Below are positions 23,272 to 33,439 of a stretch of 64,000 bases of DNA, piece by piece. The first letter of the stretch is position 1. Every line of letters begins with the position of its first letter. Source of the DNA: Begonia masoniana (taxonomy: Eukaryota; Streptophyta; Magnoliopsida; Cucurbitales; Begoniaceae). Location: assembly GCA_022432975.1 (NCBI GenBank), contig CM039505.1:52551749-52615748 (forward strand). Direction: 5' to 3'. Below the pieces are notes generated by a model, which saw nothing but the letters and a program-made list of their open reading frames with translations, was not told the DNA's origin and searched no databases. The position numbers and the translations under genes are program-made.

Positions 23272-24925
23272 CTTAGAAGACAGAAAAAATGGTCATAGGT
23301 CAACAAGTAGAACTGAATGATATCAAACACAGAAAATAAAAATTCATGAAGCATTACCAAATTCTAGCTTCCTATTAATTTAATCATAAAGGTGTCATTT
23401 TAGACTCTAGCATTCTAGGTAGCTCCACTTTTCTATATCAGCAAACTAGAGTTCTTAGCAATCACAACTTAAATTGTTATTTAATAACAGTACACAGAAC
23501 CACGATCTTAATCTTCAGTATGAGTTTCTCATATTTTAGCAATTTCTTTTCACATGAGAGAGCAATAGTTCCACAGTTTCTTAATTATCGATTCTAATCT
23601 AAATCTATTAGGTCATCCTTACTACACCTAAAACGTGTAGTTGTATTTTTGTTTTTCTTGTTTAGATCGTTTGGTGTCTCTGTATAGGGTAATCAATTAT
23701 ATATCAAGATGTCATCGGATAATGGAAATCAATGGTATTAGAGCAAGTTTTGGTTTTTCAATGTTTTTCACATTCCATGCGTAACATTGGATTGGCTTGC
23801 CAATCAAATTGACAATATATAATGTCAGAACTAACACTCAGAAGCAACGGAAAAGGAGCCCAAAAAAGAGGTGATTTCTACTAATAATCTACATATATCA
23901 TTATACATAAGTGAACAGCCTCAATTTTTGTTACCGTTTCAATCAGTCAAGTTATTTTCCTATGGTAAATAAAAAGAGATTTCAAGACGGAGGCAAACCC
24001 AAAACAGCGGGAGCTCAGGGAAGAAACATTTTTGAGCTTAGGATGTTGAAAATTTGATGATGAGGTCATGGTAGTGAACTTTATCAAACTAGAAATTTAT
24101 AAATGACCGTCCATGTTTTTCTTTGACTGCATAATGTATTTAGGGAGCCATAGACTCTGATACCGTGTAAATTTTTGAAGAAGAAATTGTTTCTCTCTTA
24201 TTTTTCATTCAAATCCTAATTAAATAATTGAAACTTGACTGGTACCAAGATTACTAATGACAATATCTTGATTAAACCATCCAAGAAAAAGAAAAGAACC
24301 AATTCCCTCAATGAGAAAAGTTTTTCCTGCAATTAGAAAAGATGAGATGTGGCGTCCATCAGGAATCCACTATTTACTCAATAATTGCAAATCTACACTT
24401 ACAATTTTAACAATTGTCGTAAATAAATTGTAAGGAACTAAAAGGAGAGGAAAAAGACGAAGGCACAACAAAGCTAGAGACAAGAGAAGGGGCAATGACA
24501 AAAAGAAGTTATGTTGTGATCATTATAGTCGTTCACACTAGAGATGTGGGACATGTTCAAGCTGAATGAAAAGCCTCCAAGTTAGAACAAGAACGATGGA
24601 ACAGCTGCATAAGGGAATATCAAACTATTGCAACTCACTCTTCTAAGCTTCCTTTGATATTTCTCTTCTTCTGATCACCACTGAATAATTGAATGGAGCA
24701 ACTTTCTCAAATGGTTCCAAGAAGTTATATCTTCCTCAAAAGTAAAGGTGGATATACTCAAAGAAAAGAGTTAAAGAACTTAAAACATAGATTCTAATTA
24801 TAATTCATGGGAAGTTGAGAATTCGCAGGTCATTTCTTTCGTAAATATTTTTTTTGAACAATGAAGTGGTCAACTTCTGTAAAGAATTATGGGACGTACT
24901 AGAGGATTTAGTTTCTTAAATTTTA
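23272..24925. other. Intron of WD40 pseudogene
   Basis: AT-rich, no exon seen. Two PBS-like motifs in opposite orientation occur (GGTATTAGAGC near 23731 and CTCTGATACC near 24157), suggesting old LTR element scraps. The TSD TAAATTTTA of the next element is at 24917-24925. Confidence 0.5.
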
Positions 24926-26515
24926 GGAAAAAGTTCAATTCAGACCCTAACGTATGGGGTCATTGGTCATTTAGTCCCTAACATTTTTTTTTACCCAATC
25001 AGACCCTAACGTATACGCCGTTTGCAATTTAAACCATTCCATTAAATTTCCTATTAAATTTTGTACGTGTTCTGCACATGCCCTGCTAAAACCCGAAAAT
25101 ACCCCATCTAAAATCTCCAATTTTTTCTCTCTCTCCTCACTTTTCTCTCTGATCGTCTTCTTCGGCTTCTCTTCTTCAGACTTTGAGTTTTTACAAATCT
25201 CGGCCTTCGTCTCATCATTTCCATGGCTTACTCTGTTCATGATCTGATTCTCTAATTTCAATGCGCTGCTATCTGAACTGTTCATGCTTAAAACCCAGAG
25301 ATTTAACAGATTTCCAGGAAAAGAAAACGAGATTTACAGACTTCAAATGGTATTTTGAGGTTAACCAACGACACTGCTCGATTAGTGTCACGTATTTATG
25401 CTTCTCCTTTTCAGTTCAAGAATTCCTCTAATGGCAGAGTTTTCTCTTTCTCTTCTTCGTTTGTTTTTCGTATACTTCGTCAATATCCCGATCCCGGCGG
25501 CAATGGATTTGCTTTCACTGTTGGTCCATCGAAGGATTTTGACGTTGTGCCCAGTCAATATTTGGGTCTCATGAACGATGGCGATTGGGGTAATTCATCC
25601 AAGCACCTCTTCACCGTTGAGTTCGGCGATATCAACAATAATCATGTCAGAATCGACATTAACAATTTGCGTTCGAATGCATCGGCCCCCGCCGGTTATT
25701 TCTCCGAAGATTTTATTAAACGTGATCTGCATCTGCTTAGTGGAACAGCCATTAAAGTTTGGATTGATTACGATTCCGAGACATTTGTTCTAAACGTGAC
25801 GATTTCTCCATCGTCGACAAAACCATCCAGGCCGATTTTATCATTCAAGGTAGATTTATCGCCGACTTTGAAGGATTATATGTATGTTGGATTCTCCACC
25901 GCAACTGGCTTGCTTACTAGCTCTCACTATATTCTAGGGTGGAGCTTCAAGATGAACGGACAAGCCCAGGAGCTCAATTTGTCCTCTCTTCCTCCACTTT
26001 CAGCTTCAGATGAAGAAACCCAGAAAAAGCAGACAGTTTTAATAATTGGAGTTTCATCAGTTTTGGTCATTCTAATCTTTGTTTTTGCAGTGATTATTGT
26101 TGTTTATCTTGTGAGAAAAATCAAGAACGCTGATATAATCGAGCTATGGGAACTTCAAATGGGTCCACATAGATACTCCTACAAAGAGCCATTTCGGCAC
26201 CATTTGAGCTGCAAATTCCTTCCCGAATTTCATTTTTTTTGCAGAACTTAGTCGGAAAAATGGATATTCCTCGGCAGCTCTGCACATTTTTTTTTGCAAA
26301 AGAGAGAAGCGAGGAGAGATAGAGAAAAAATTGGAGATTTTAGAAGGGGTATTTTCGGGTTTTAGTAGGGCATGTGCAGAGCACGTGCAAAATTTAACGG
26401 GAGGGTTTGAATTGCAAACGACGTATGCGTTAGGGTCTGTTTGGGTAAAAAAAAAAACGTTAGGGAGCAAATGACCAATGACCCCATATGTTAGGGACTG
26501 AATTGAACTTTTCTC
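24926..26515. mobile_element. Pack-MULE-like element carrying a lectin receptor kinase fragment
   Basis: Long terminal inverted repeats of about 220 bp (24926-25150 and 26285-26515), sharing AAAAGTTCAATTCAG, GGGGTCATTGGTCATTT and CTAAAACCCGAAAATACCCC. A perfect 9-bp target-site duplication TAAATTTTA flanks the element (24917-24925, 26516-26524). Long TIRs with a 9-bp TSD are the mark of Mutator-like elements, and an interior made of host gene sequence defines a Pack-MULE. It sits in the intron of the WD40 pseudogene between exons b and c. No transposase is present, so movement would depend on an element elsewhere. Confidence 0.88.
25355..26251 (+). pseudogene. L-type lectin receptor kinase fragment captured by MULE
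   Basis: Open for 298 codons. Residues 1-215 are a legume-lectin domain: NDTARL, SSSFVFRI, GGNGFAFTV, HLFTVEFGDINNNHVRIDIN (usual metal-site region) and YMYVGFSTATG. A transmembrane segment follows (LIIGVSSVLVILIFVFAVII, about 229-252), then the juxtamembrane motif ELQMGPHRYSYKE. The protein kinase domain is missing: coding sequence ends in about 15 unrelated residues just before the right TIR. No signal peptide precedes it. In-frame upstream sequence reads KRDLQTSNGILRLTN, so the ATG at 25355 is internal. Lack of lesions suggests recent capture or selection; product, if any, would be a receptor without kinase. Confidence 0.88.
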
Positions 26516-26524
26516 TAAATTTTA

Positions 26525-27687
26525 TTATTTCCATTCATACACTGCACAAGAATACTTTTATTTCATAAACTAGAGAAATTAATATATATATACTTTTTTG
26601 GTATTGGCTAGAACCTGTGCTATAGTACAATAATTTATAAATAGTTTAGGTACATTTATTTTCTTGCTAGTATGGCCATGTGCTTTCTTTTCTAAACTAG
26701 ATCTTTCCAGCTTTATACTACAAAGCGATTTACCTAAGACAAATGAAATCGAGCAACTTTTTCACATGATATCAAAATATCTTTACAATCGATTTTCATA
26801 GCAACCTTCGTTCAACAAATTATTTTAGTCAAATAACTTCCTTAAATACGTTTGACGTAACCTCAAGATCGAGAAAGGTGTTGCAAAAAAAACTGATATC
26901 CTATGATAATCACTCCTTTCTACTAGATAACTTGTTCGTGGAAAGAGGAAGATGGGGTGTTACTTTCATCAATCATGATCATTGATGTCACCAGCAATTG
27001 AACCCACTGCACAAGACGTTGACAAAAATAGGCGTACAACCTTCAACCGATTCAAAATTGCACATTGAACAACTCTGATTTGTGGGACAACATTAATTTT
27101 CGTATTACAAAATATGCGTACAATTCTAAACACTTTAGAAGTAACTCATTCACAATGCTCATTTCTAATTGGATGGACATTATCGCTAGTCCAAAGCTAT
27201 ATTAATAATATTAATTTCTCATAAAAAAAATCTATGCAAAAGTTGCAGCAATTACTCAGCCAAAAGTATCATTCTATATAACTAGCATCTAGTTATAGAA
27301 ACTCAAAGTAAACCATCATTTACATCCCTTAAATCTTCAAAGTTAGATTCTCCTTAATCTCCTATTCTATCAATTCCAAAATCAAGATCTTAGAATGATT
27401 ATAACAATCATTCTCTAATTTCCAAAACATTTTAGTAGTTTTCTATATCAGCTTCATCATGATGTATGAGTTTGATCTCAAATTCTAACAATCATTCTCG
27501 AACTACCAAAACATTTTAATAACTTTATAAATCAATTCAATCATGACATAAGTGTTTGAAAATGCGCCAGGGTCTTTTCTTTCGATTTAACTTCATGAGA
27601 AAGAGACCAATGACTAAAAAGGTTAAAAATAGATAAAAATCATTCCAAATGAATAAATTGAAATAATTATAAAAGAAAATTAGATAC
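26525..27687. other. Intron of WD40 pseudogene (5' side of MULE)
   Basis: AT-rich. Two related stretches with ATTCTCTAATTTCCAAAACATTTTAG and ATTCTCGAACTACCAAAACA near 27408 and 27491 suggest a small local duplication. No exon seen. Confidence 0.5.
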
Positions 27688-27776
27688 CGTTGATATTCCA
27701 AATCCTTATTGAATCATCTCTTGATGTTGTGATGATTGCATCCGAGTTTGAAGTGAAGTACAACCAAGTCACAGCA
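27688..27776 (-). pseudogene. WD40 (TBL2-like) pseudogene, exon b
   Basis: Reads SAVTWLYFTSNSDAIITTSR then DDSIRIWNIN: a whole WD40 blade ending in the IWN variant of WD. With KGH from the exon above it gives the classic GH...WD pattern. Phases on both sides agree (AG plus T; AAC-G plus TT). Confidence 0.8.
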
Positions 27777-28786
27777 CTCTAGACATCAACACAAGACAGA
27801 CATTAGCATGAAAGAAAATGTTTCTGACTGAATAAAAAATTTTCAATTTCTTACAAAAAATTAATTATGTCAATTGTAGTGAGCTAGTTTACTACAAAAT
27901 TCATCAATGATACTTAAAATAATATATTGCATAATAGGTAAAATAATATAGTATATATTTTTATTGTTATTTTAAATAAATAAATAACCCTCTTTGAGAA
28001 AAGGAAGAAGAGATCATATAATTTTAATTCCACTTATTCATCCCTTTTAAAAAAATGTGGAGCTGGACAAACAAAAACTAGAGGAGCGGGAGAGCATGGC
28101 TAACCATTCACCTGTAGAAACCTAACATTTCCTAGTTCATGCTCCTAACACTTGGGAGAATGAAAAGTGGGAAAGAAAAATCAGACAATGATAGAAGTAA
28201 GGGGCAGATAGTACGTAATATGTAGATGTAGGGTTATTATATGATATATATATATATATATTATAATTTTTATTTCCAAAAATGTGGAAGTGAGTAGGAA
28301 TAATCCACCCTTTTAACTGTATGGCAGATATCATATAAGGAATCATAAACAGATATAAATGTGTTGAGGCCAAGTTATCATAAAGTTCAGATAAACAAAC
28401 ATAATTGCTGAATAATTGCAAATATTACCATTATATCCACATGACTGAAATTTTCGACAATTATATAATGCTATTAAAATGACAAATGATTCCAAAGCTT
28501 TAAGTTCTTAAGCCGAAAAGTTAATTCAATCATTTAAATTTTTCTTTCCATGTGATTGTTTTAATTTAATCTGTAAGAAATAATTTACAATAAATTAAGT
28601 TCGTTTAATCATTTCAATAACGATTAATTTACTAAGATTTTTTTTTTCTATCCTTATAACTACTCTAAGATGAGCATTTTTTTCTTGGTTCTTTTCATTC
28701 GAAAAAAAAAAAAAAAGAATAACTTAGTGGCCTCTTAATTTTCTTCAACATCTCAGGTAAGTATTTTAACTGCTAATATTACAAAC

Positions 28787-28860
28787 CTATGCCCTTTCAC
28801 CTGCATAACTTTGGAAATTTCTCTGACGGTGCCATCTTTCGAATATACAATTTCTCAGAC
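28787..28860 (-). pseudogene. WD40 (TBL2-like) pseudogene, exon a
   Basis: Reads stop-EIVYSKDGTVREISKVM then QVKGH. The family has Trp before E-I (VWEI), and here the codon is TGA in place of TGG, a nonsense change. Similarity is to the plant relatives of transducin beta-like protein 2, an ER-associated WD40 protein. I recognise the pattern but cannot confirm the assignment by search. Upstream exons are not found. Confidence 0.65.
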
Positions 28861-30240
28861 CTACCAAGAGAACATAAAATTTTATTGTTTGTAAAATAAA
28901 ATAAACACTGATATAAGAAATTCAATGAATTAAATGGTTATTGTAGAAAACTTCACAGTTTTTTATTTATAGAACATGAGGTATTGTTAAATGTTAATGT
29001 GGAAACCATTATAGCTAACAAGAAATTATCTCAGCTAGAAAATAAGGTTAATGGCACCATTATAAGAAAACAAAATCACAAGGTTATAACTCTAATTTAC
29101 AAGGAAAGATTTTATCTACCATAAAAATAAAAGTAGGATTCTCCCCATTGAAAATCTCTTAGACCAGTCCCCTAACAACTTCATGAAGGCACTCTAAACA
29201 TTTATATAGTATTTAATGATATCTAATTATATAAGTCCTATAAGTTATTGCTTCCATGTACATTATGTATAACGTTCCTCTCCCTCTTTTCTTCCATATT
29301 TTTAAAGAAATGAAAATGAAAATTAAGATGGATTCTCTCGTTTAAAAATCTCATAGACCATTCCCTAAACAACGCTAAACATTTATGTATTATTATTTAA
29401 TAATCTTTTCCCTCCAAATTATTATTCATGTATATCATAAAGTAATATTTTTCTCCCTTGTTTCTTCCATAATTTTTTAAATGAAAATGAAAGTTAAAAT
29501 GGACCCGCCCTGTTGAAAATCTCTTAGACCACTCCCTAAACATTTATATAATAATTAAATATATTTGTCCCCTAAATTATTACTATATCTTAATTTAATA
29601 TTTAGTTTCCAACATTACTACAATATGTAATGATAATTACAATATAACTAAAAATAACAATTATTATAGGCGTAGTAATACTATGTAAAAATAAATATAT
29701 CACTCTTTATTATCTTTCACGTTCTAAGTAATCAAGATTATTCTAGGATACATATATATACACACAAAAGAGGGCATAACAAAGAAGAATAAAAGGAATT
29801 ATTTAAAAATGATAAATAAAAAAGGGGAGGGAAAATGGTAATCAAAATCAGAAGTGTGTGAGCAGCTGTGTATAAGTAGACTGTATGCATCCTTGTGCGC
29901 TGCATAGAAGTCTACTTCAGCCTACATGCATTTTTTCCACTCCCTATTTGTATTTATTTTCTTCAAGCCAGTTGGTAATCTAGACCATTCCCTATTTATA
30001 CTTGTTTTTTCGCTATTCCCTTAGGCCACTGTTTAGGGTTCTCCTTTATGCTCTCTTTGCTCATCACTCCTAACAAATTCTCATCTTACTTTTATAGTTT
30101 CTATAAATTTTGACTCGTAGAAGTAATAATATCATGCTTGAGTAAACTAGGGAGAAATAAACTCAAAAGAGTTGGTCAAGGAGGGAAATGACAATGGAAA
30201 ATAAATCCAAGGGTTTCAATTTATTATGTTTTTTTTTAGG
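28861..30240. other. AT-rich gap 5' of the WD40 pseudogene
   Basis: Apart from the tandem repeats at 29133-29590 I see no exon. Short dispersed copies of TAGACCATTCCCTATTTATA-like sequence occur near 29980. Confidence 0.5.
29133..29590. repeat. Three ~170-195-bp tandem repeats
   Basis: Units start at about 29133, 29330 and 29505, with shared GAAAATCTCTTAGACCA, CCCTAAAC and CTTCCAT segments. The last one is incomplete. Divergence is moderate. Confidence 0.75.
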
Positions 30241-30296
30241 GATTTGGTTTTCGTGTTTTTTTTAGGGTTTATGAGGGTTTAGGTTTTGTTTCCACA

Positions 30297-30640
30297 TCAG
30301 AGACTGTACTCATCCCAAAACCAGATCCACTTCCAAATCCACCACGGGAAATGCTTACGTAACTAAAACTATTTTCATTTCTTACCAAGCCCATTGATGG
30401 TAATGACATTAAACCTCCTTTATTGCTTCTCCCCTTTCAAATCTGCAGAATACATTACAAAATTTTAACATATATAATCCACACTAAATATATCTCACAA
30501 AAGATATGAGAAAAAAATGGCAGAGATGAAAACATATTCCTTTCTTTTGTCAATTTCGTTCTGCATTACAAGCTTGCGCAACTTCTCTTTGTGACTCTCT
30601 ATCTCGTAATACTGCTTCACCTTATCAACAATCACATTTT
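30297..30640 (-). pseudogene. Unit 1 delta-COP (coatomer delta) exon fragments
   Basis: Coatomer delta is a subunit of the COPI vesicle coat. D2 (about 30546-30640) reads VKQYYEIESHKEKLRKLVMQ. D1 (30297-30442) follows TTCTGCAG and reads SNKGGLMSLPSMG, then GGFGSGSGFGMSTVSDV. Both match the linker between the longin-like N-terminus and the mu-homology domain. D1 and D2 are in the correct gene order on this strand, separated by about 100 bp. Confidence 0.8.
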
Positions 30641-30764
30641 TCTTTTAGCCAAGAGAAATGACTTAATCAAAAGCAAAAATCAGCTGAAAAGTTGTCTTGC
30701 AAATCACCTCTTCATCTAGAGAGATTGAATGTTCCAGTACCTTGTGATACTTGATTTACGACTG

Positions 30765-30963
30765 CTAACATTTTCTACACACTCTATCGTGCTATAACAG
30801 CTGTTTTCCTCTTCGTAGTGGATGTGTTTCATGGTTATTTGAAGATCTTTTTCTCTAACCAGCTTGTTAAACGGTCAACAAGTAAAATATGGTTCAGTGT
30901 AAATGTGCAAGCTCTCCCAAAGTAGATCTAGCATGTAAGGGTGAGAGGATAGTAGAGATCTTC
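30765..30963 (-). pseudogene. Unit 1 oxidosqualene cyclase exon fragment
   Basis: Follows acceptor TTCTACAG. Reads EDLYYP, then (after a frameshift) DLLWESLHIYTEP, a TGA where the family has the Trp of TRWPF, and [20 protein letters not shown]. Motifs match beta-amyrin-synthase-type cyclases (triterpene ring formation). Only one exon of the gene is present; active-site DCTAE and QW motifs are absent. Confidence 0.8.
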
Positions 30964-31215
30964 CTGTAGAATGACGTAACCATCTTTCGTAAAAGAGCTA
31001 GTCGCTTGCTATTACAAAGCCAGTATAGATAAGTCAAGTTGCACAGACATGGCGTAATTGCTGCCAGTTAATAAGATGGTAAGACTGAGTGTGTAGCTCC
31101 TCTGTAGTGGTAGGAAATTTATTTAGACCTCCGATTGAAAAAACAAAACAAAATTGTCGTGAATACAGTTCAGAGAAAACCTATCACCCGAAACTAAAGT
31201 TAAAAATACAAATAC

Positions 31216-31281
31216 CTTCCCATCAATATAACTTTGGTGCTCCATAATTGATGCCCTATAAGTTTCAATTCGCATAAGATC
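31216..31281 (-). pseudogene. Unit 1 conserved 66-bp exon of unknown origin ('H')
   Basis: Exactly 22 codons between ATGCAG and GTATTTG, phase 0, reading DLMRIETYRASIMEH then QSYIDGK. The same exon recurs at 33354-33419, 49144-49209 and 62103-62168. I do not recognise the family; it is not part of delta-COP or the cyclase as I know them. Confidence 0.65.
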
Positions 31282-31479
31282 CTGCATTGTTCGCAAAAAA
31301 AAAAAAATGTTACCTTCAAGTGAATAAAAAGAAGAACTAAAATATGTTGTTTTCGACTTTTATTATGCTCATTGAAGTATAAGAAATATAATTTGAATAC
31401 TCTGCTCATAAATTACATAGATATGGTCAGAGAGACTCGTTGAAAGCAACAATCAATATTCACAACACATAATTATATT

Positions 31480-32424
31480 AAAAAAAAACGTAGTTTAGAT
31501 TTTACTTTCTCTAATTTAATATACTACCATGATACATTCTAAAAAAAAACTCAATATAATAACAAAAAATAGATAGAAAATAGATATTACAAGAAGTAGC
31601 ACAATACAAAATTCAAGATCTTTCAATCTACGAAAGCAATCTATTAGAGAACTCCATATTCTAATCCTTATTCTAATAATTTAAAAAAACAAGAAGTATC
31701 CAGTTATGTGAAGAAAAAGAAGAAGAAAGTAAGTATCGAAATTCAACCTTAATCATTTCTTTGAGAATGACAACGTAGGACTATGCAGTTATTGACCAGA
31801 AAACTCAAAGCCAAATTATCCCCATCGCTCAAAAGGAGAGAGCGACTCTCTTCTCTTCCCTTGCACGAGCAAGCTTTTGTGACCAATTATGATTAAGATT
31901 CTCGAATGAGTCGCCGATTTTGAAAATTGCCACTAGAATTACAAATATTGCAATTAGAGAATTTAATGGCTTTCTTGGTTGATGTAAACTATTCTTAATC
32001 TCAGAATGAGTGAGTAGGGTTAGCACAAGTTAATAGACAACGATTTCAGAACATCGGGGATTAGGGTTTGAGTTTTTAGAATACCAGAGGATAAGGATTT
32101 GGAGTTTTGATTTTCTCTTGAACCTTCGAGAAAGATAATTGATTTTCTCTTGAACCTTAAAGAAAATTAGCATTTAGGGTTTTGTATTTTTTTTTACGGC
32201 TTTAGATTTCGTTTTTTTAGGGTTTTGTTTTGGGTTTTTTTTTTTTTTTTGAGTTTTTTGATTTTTGTGTTTTTTTAAGGGTTTCTGTTTTTCATGATTT
32301 TTTTAGGAATTTGGTTTTTGTGTTTTTTTTTTTTTAGGGTTTACGAGAGTTTAGGGTGTATGCATTATGGAGTAAGCATAAGACACAAAAGGTAAAAATC
32401 TTTAGATTTGATATGGTAATTTTC
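31480..32424. repeat. Unit 1/2 junction: one satellite monomer, U block and T-rich spacer
   Basis: One diverged ~400-bp satellite monomer (anchor AGTAGCACAATACAAAATT at about 31592), the U block at 31829-32030, and a T-rich spacer to 32370. Confidence 0.75.
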
Positions 32425-32775
32425 CACATCAGAGGCTGTACTCATCCCAAAACCAGATCCACTTCCAAATCCACCACGGGAAATGCTTACGTAACTAAAA
32501 CTATATTCATTTCTTCCCGAGCCCATTGATGGTAATGACATTAAACCACCTTTATCGCTTCTCCCCTTTCCAATCTGCAGAATACATTGCAAAATTTTAA
32601 CATATATAATCCACACTAAATATATCTCACAAAAGATATGAGAAAAAAATGGCAGAGATGAAAACATATTCCTTTCTTTTGTCAATTTCGTTCTGCATTA
32701 CAAGCTTGCGCAACTTCTCTTTGTGACTCTCTATCTCGTAATACTGCTTCACCTTATCAACAATCACATTTTTCT
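32425..32775 (-). pseudogene. Unit 2 delta-COP exon fragments
   Basis: D1 (32425-32574) has GRSDKGGLMSLPSMGSGRNE and GGFGSGSGFGMSTASDVENY, the least damaged D1 of the array. A single D2 copy lies at about 32671-32775 and reads as in unit 1. Confidence 0.8.
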
Positions 32776-32907
32776 TTTAGCCAAGAGAAATGACTTAATC
32801 AAAAGCAAAAATCAGCTGAAAAGTTGTCTTGCAAATCACCTCTTCATCTAGAGAGATTGAATGTTCCAGTACCTTGTGATACTTGATTTACGACTGCTAA
32901 CATTTTC

Positions 32908-33092
32908 TACACACTCTATCGTGCTATAACAGCTGTTTTCCTCTTAGTGGATGTGTTTCATGGTTATTTGAAGATTTTTTTCTCTAACCAGCTTGTTAAA
33001 CGGTCAACAAGTAAAAAATGGTTCAGTGTAAATGTGCAAGCTATCCCAAAGTAGATCTAGCATGTAAGGGTGAGAGGATAGTAGAGATCTTC
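32908..33092 (-). pseudogene. Unit 2 oxidosqualene cyclase exon fragment
   Basis: Nearly identical to unit 1, sharing the Trp-to-stop change in TRWPF and the frameshift after EDLYYP. It lacks 6 bp near GAGGAAAAC (about 32943). Confidence 0.78.
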
Positions 33093-33353
33093 CTGTAGAA
33101 TGACGTAACCATCTTTCGTAAAAGAGCTAGTCGCTTGCTATTACAAAGCCAGTATAGATAAGTCAAGTTGCACAGACCTTTGCACAGACATGGCGCAATT
33201 GCTGCCAGTTAATAAGATGGTAAGACTGAGTGTGTAGCTCCTCTGTAGTGGTAGGAAATTTATTTAGACCTCCGATTGAAAAAACAAAACAAAACCGTCG
33301 TGAATACAGTTCAGAAACCTATCACCCGAAACTAAAGTTAAAAATACAAGTAC

Positions 33354-33419
33354 CTTCCCATCAATATAACTTTGGTGCTCCATAATTGATGCCCTATAAG
33401 TTTCAATTCGCACAAGATC
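33354..33419 (-). pseudogene. Unit 2 'H' exon
   Basis: Reads DLVRIETYRASIMEH then QSYIDGK, flanked by AATGCAG and GTACTTG. Open, with intact splice signals. Confidence 0.65.
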
Positions 33420-33439
33420 CTGCATTGTTCGCAAAAAAA

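Noticed and set aside
24971..25285. 104-residue minus frame rich in Glu/Lys
   Set aside because: Covers the left TIR of the Pack-MULE and its mirror image appears at the right TIR. Low-complexity reading of repeat DNA.
31829..32026. Repeated 65-residue frames with SQKLAR ending (also at 33958, 41419, 47748)
   Set aside because: Similar length in several units reflects repeat identity. The frame breaks in other copies and no family motif is present, so I treat it as a non-coding block (U).
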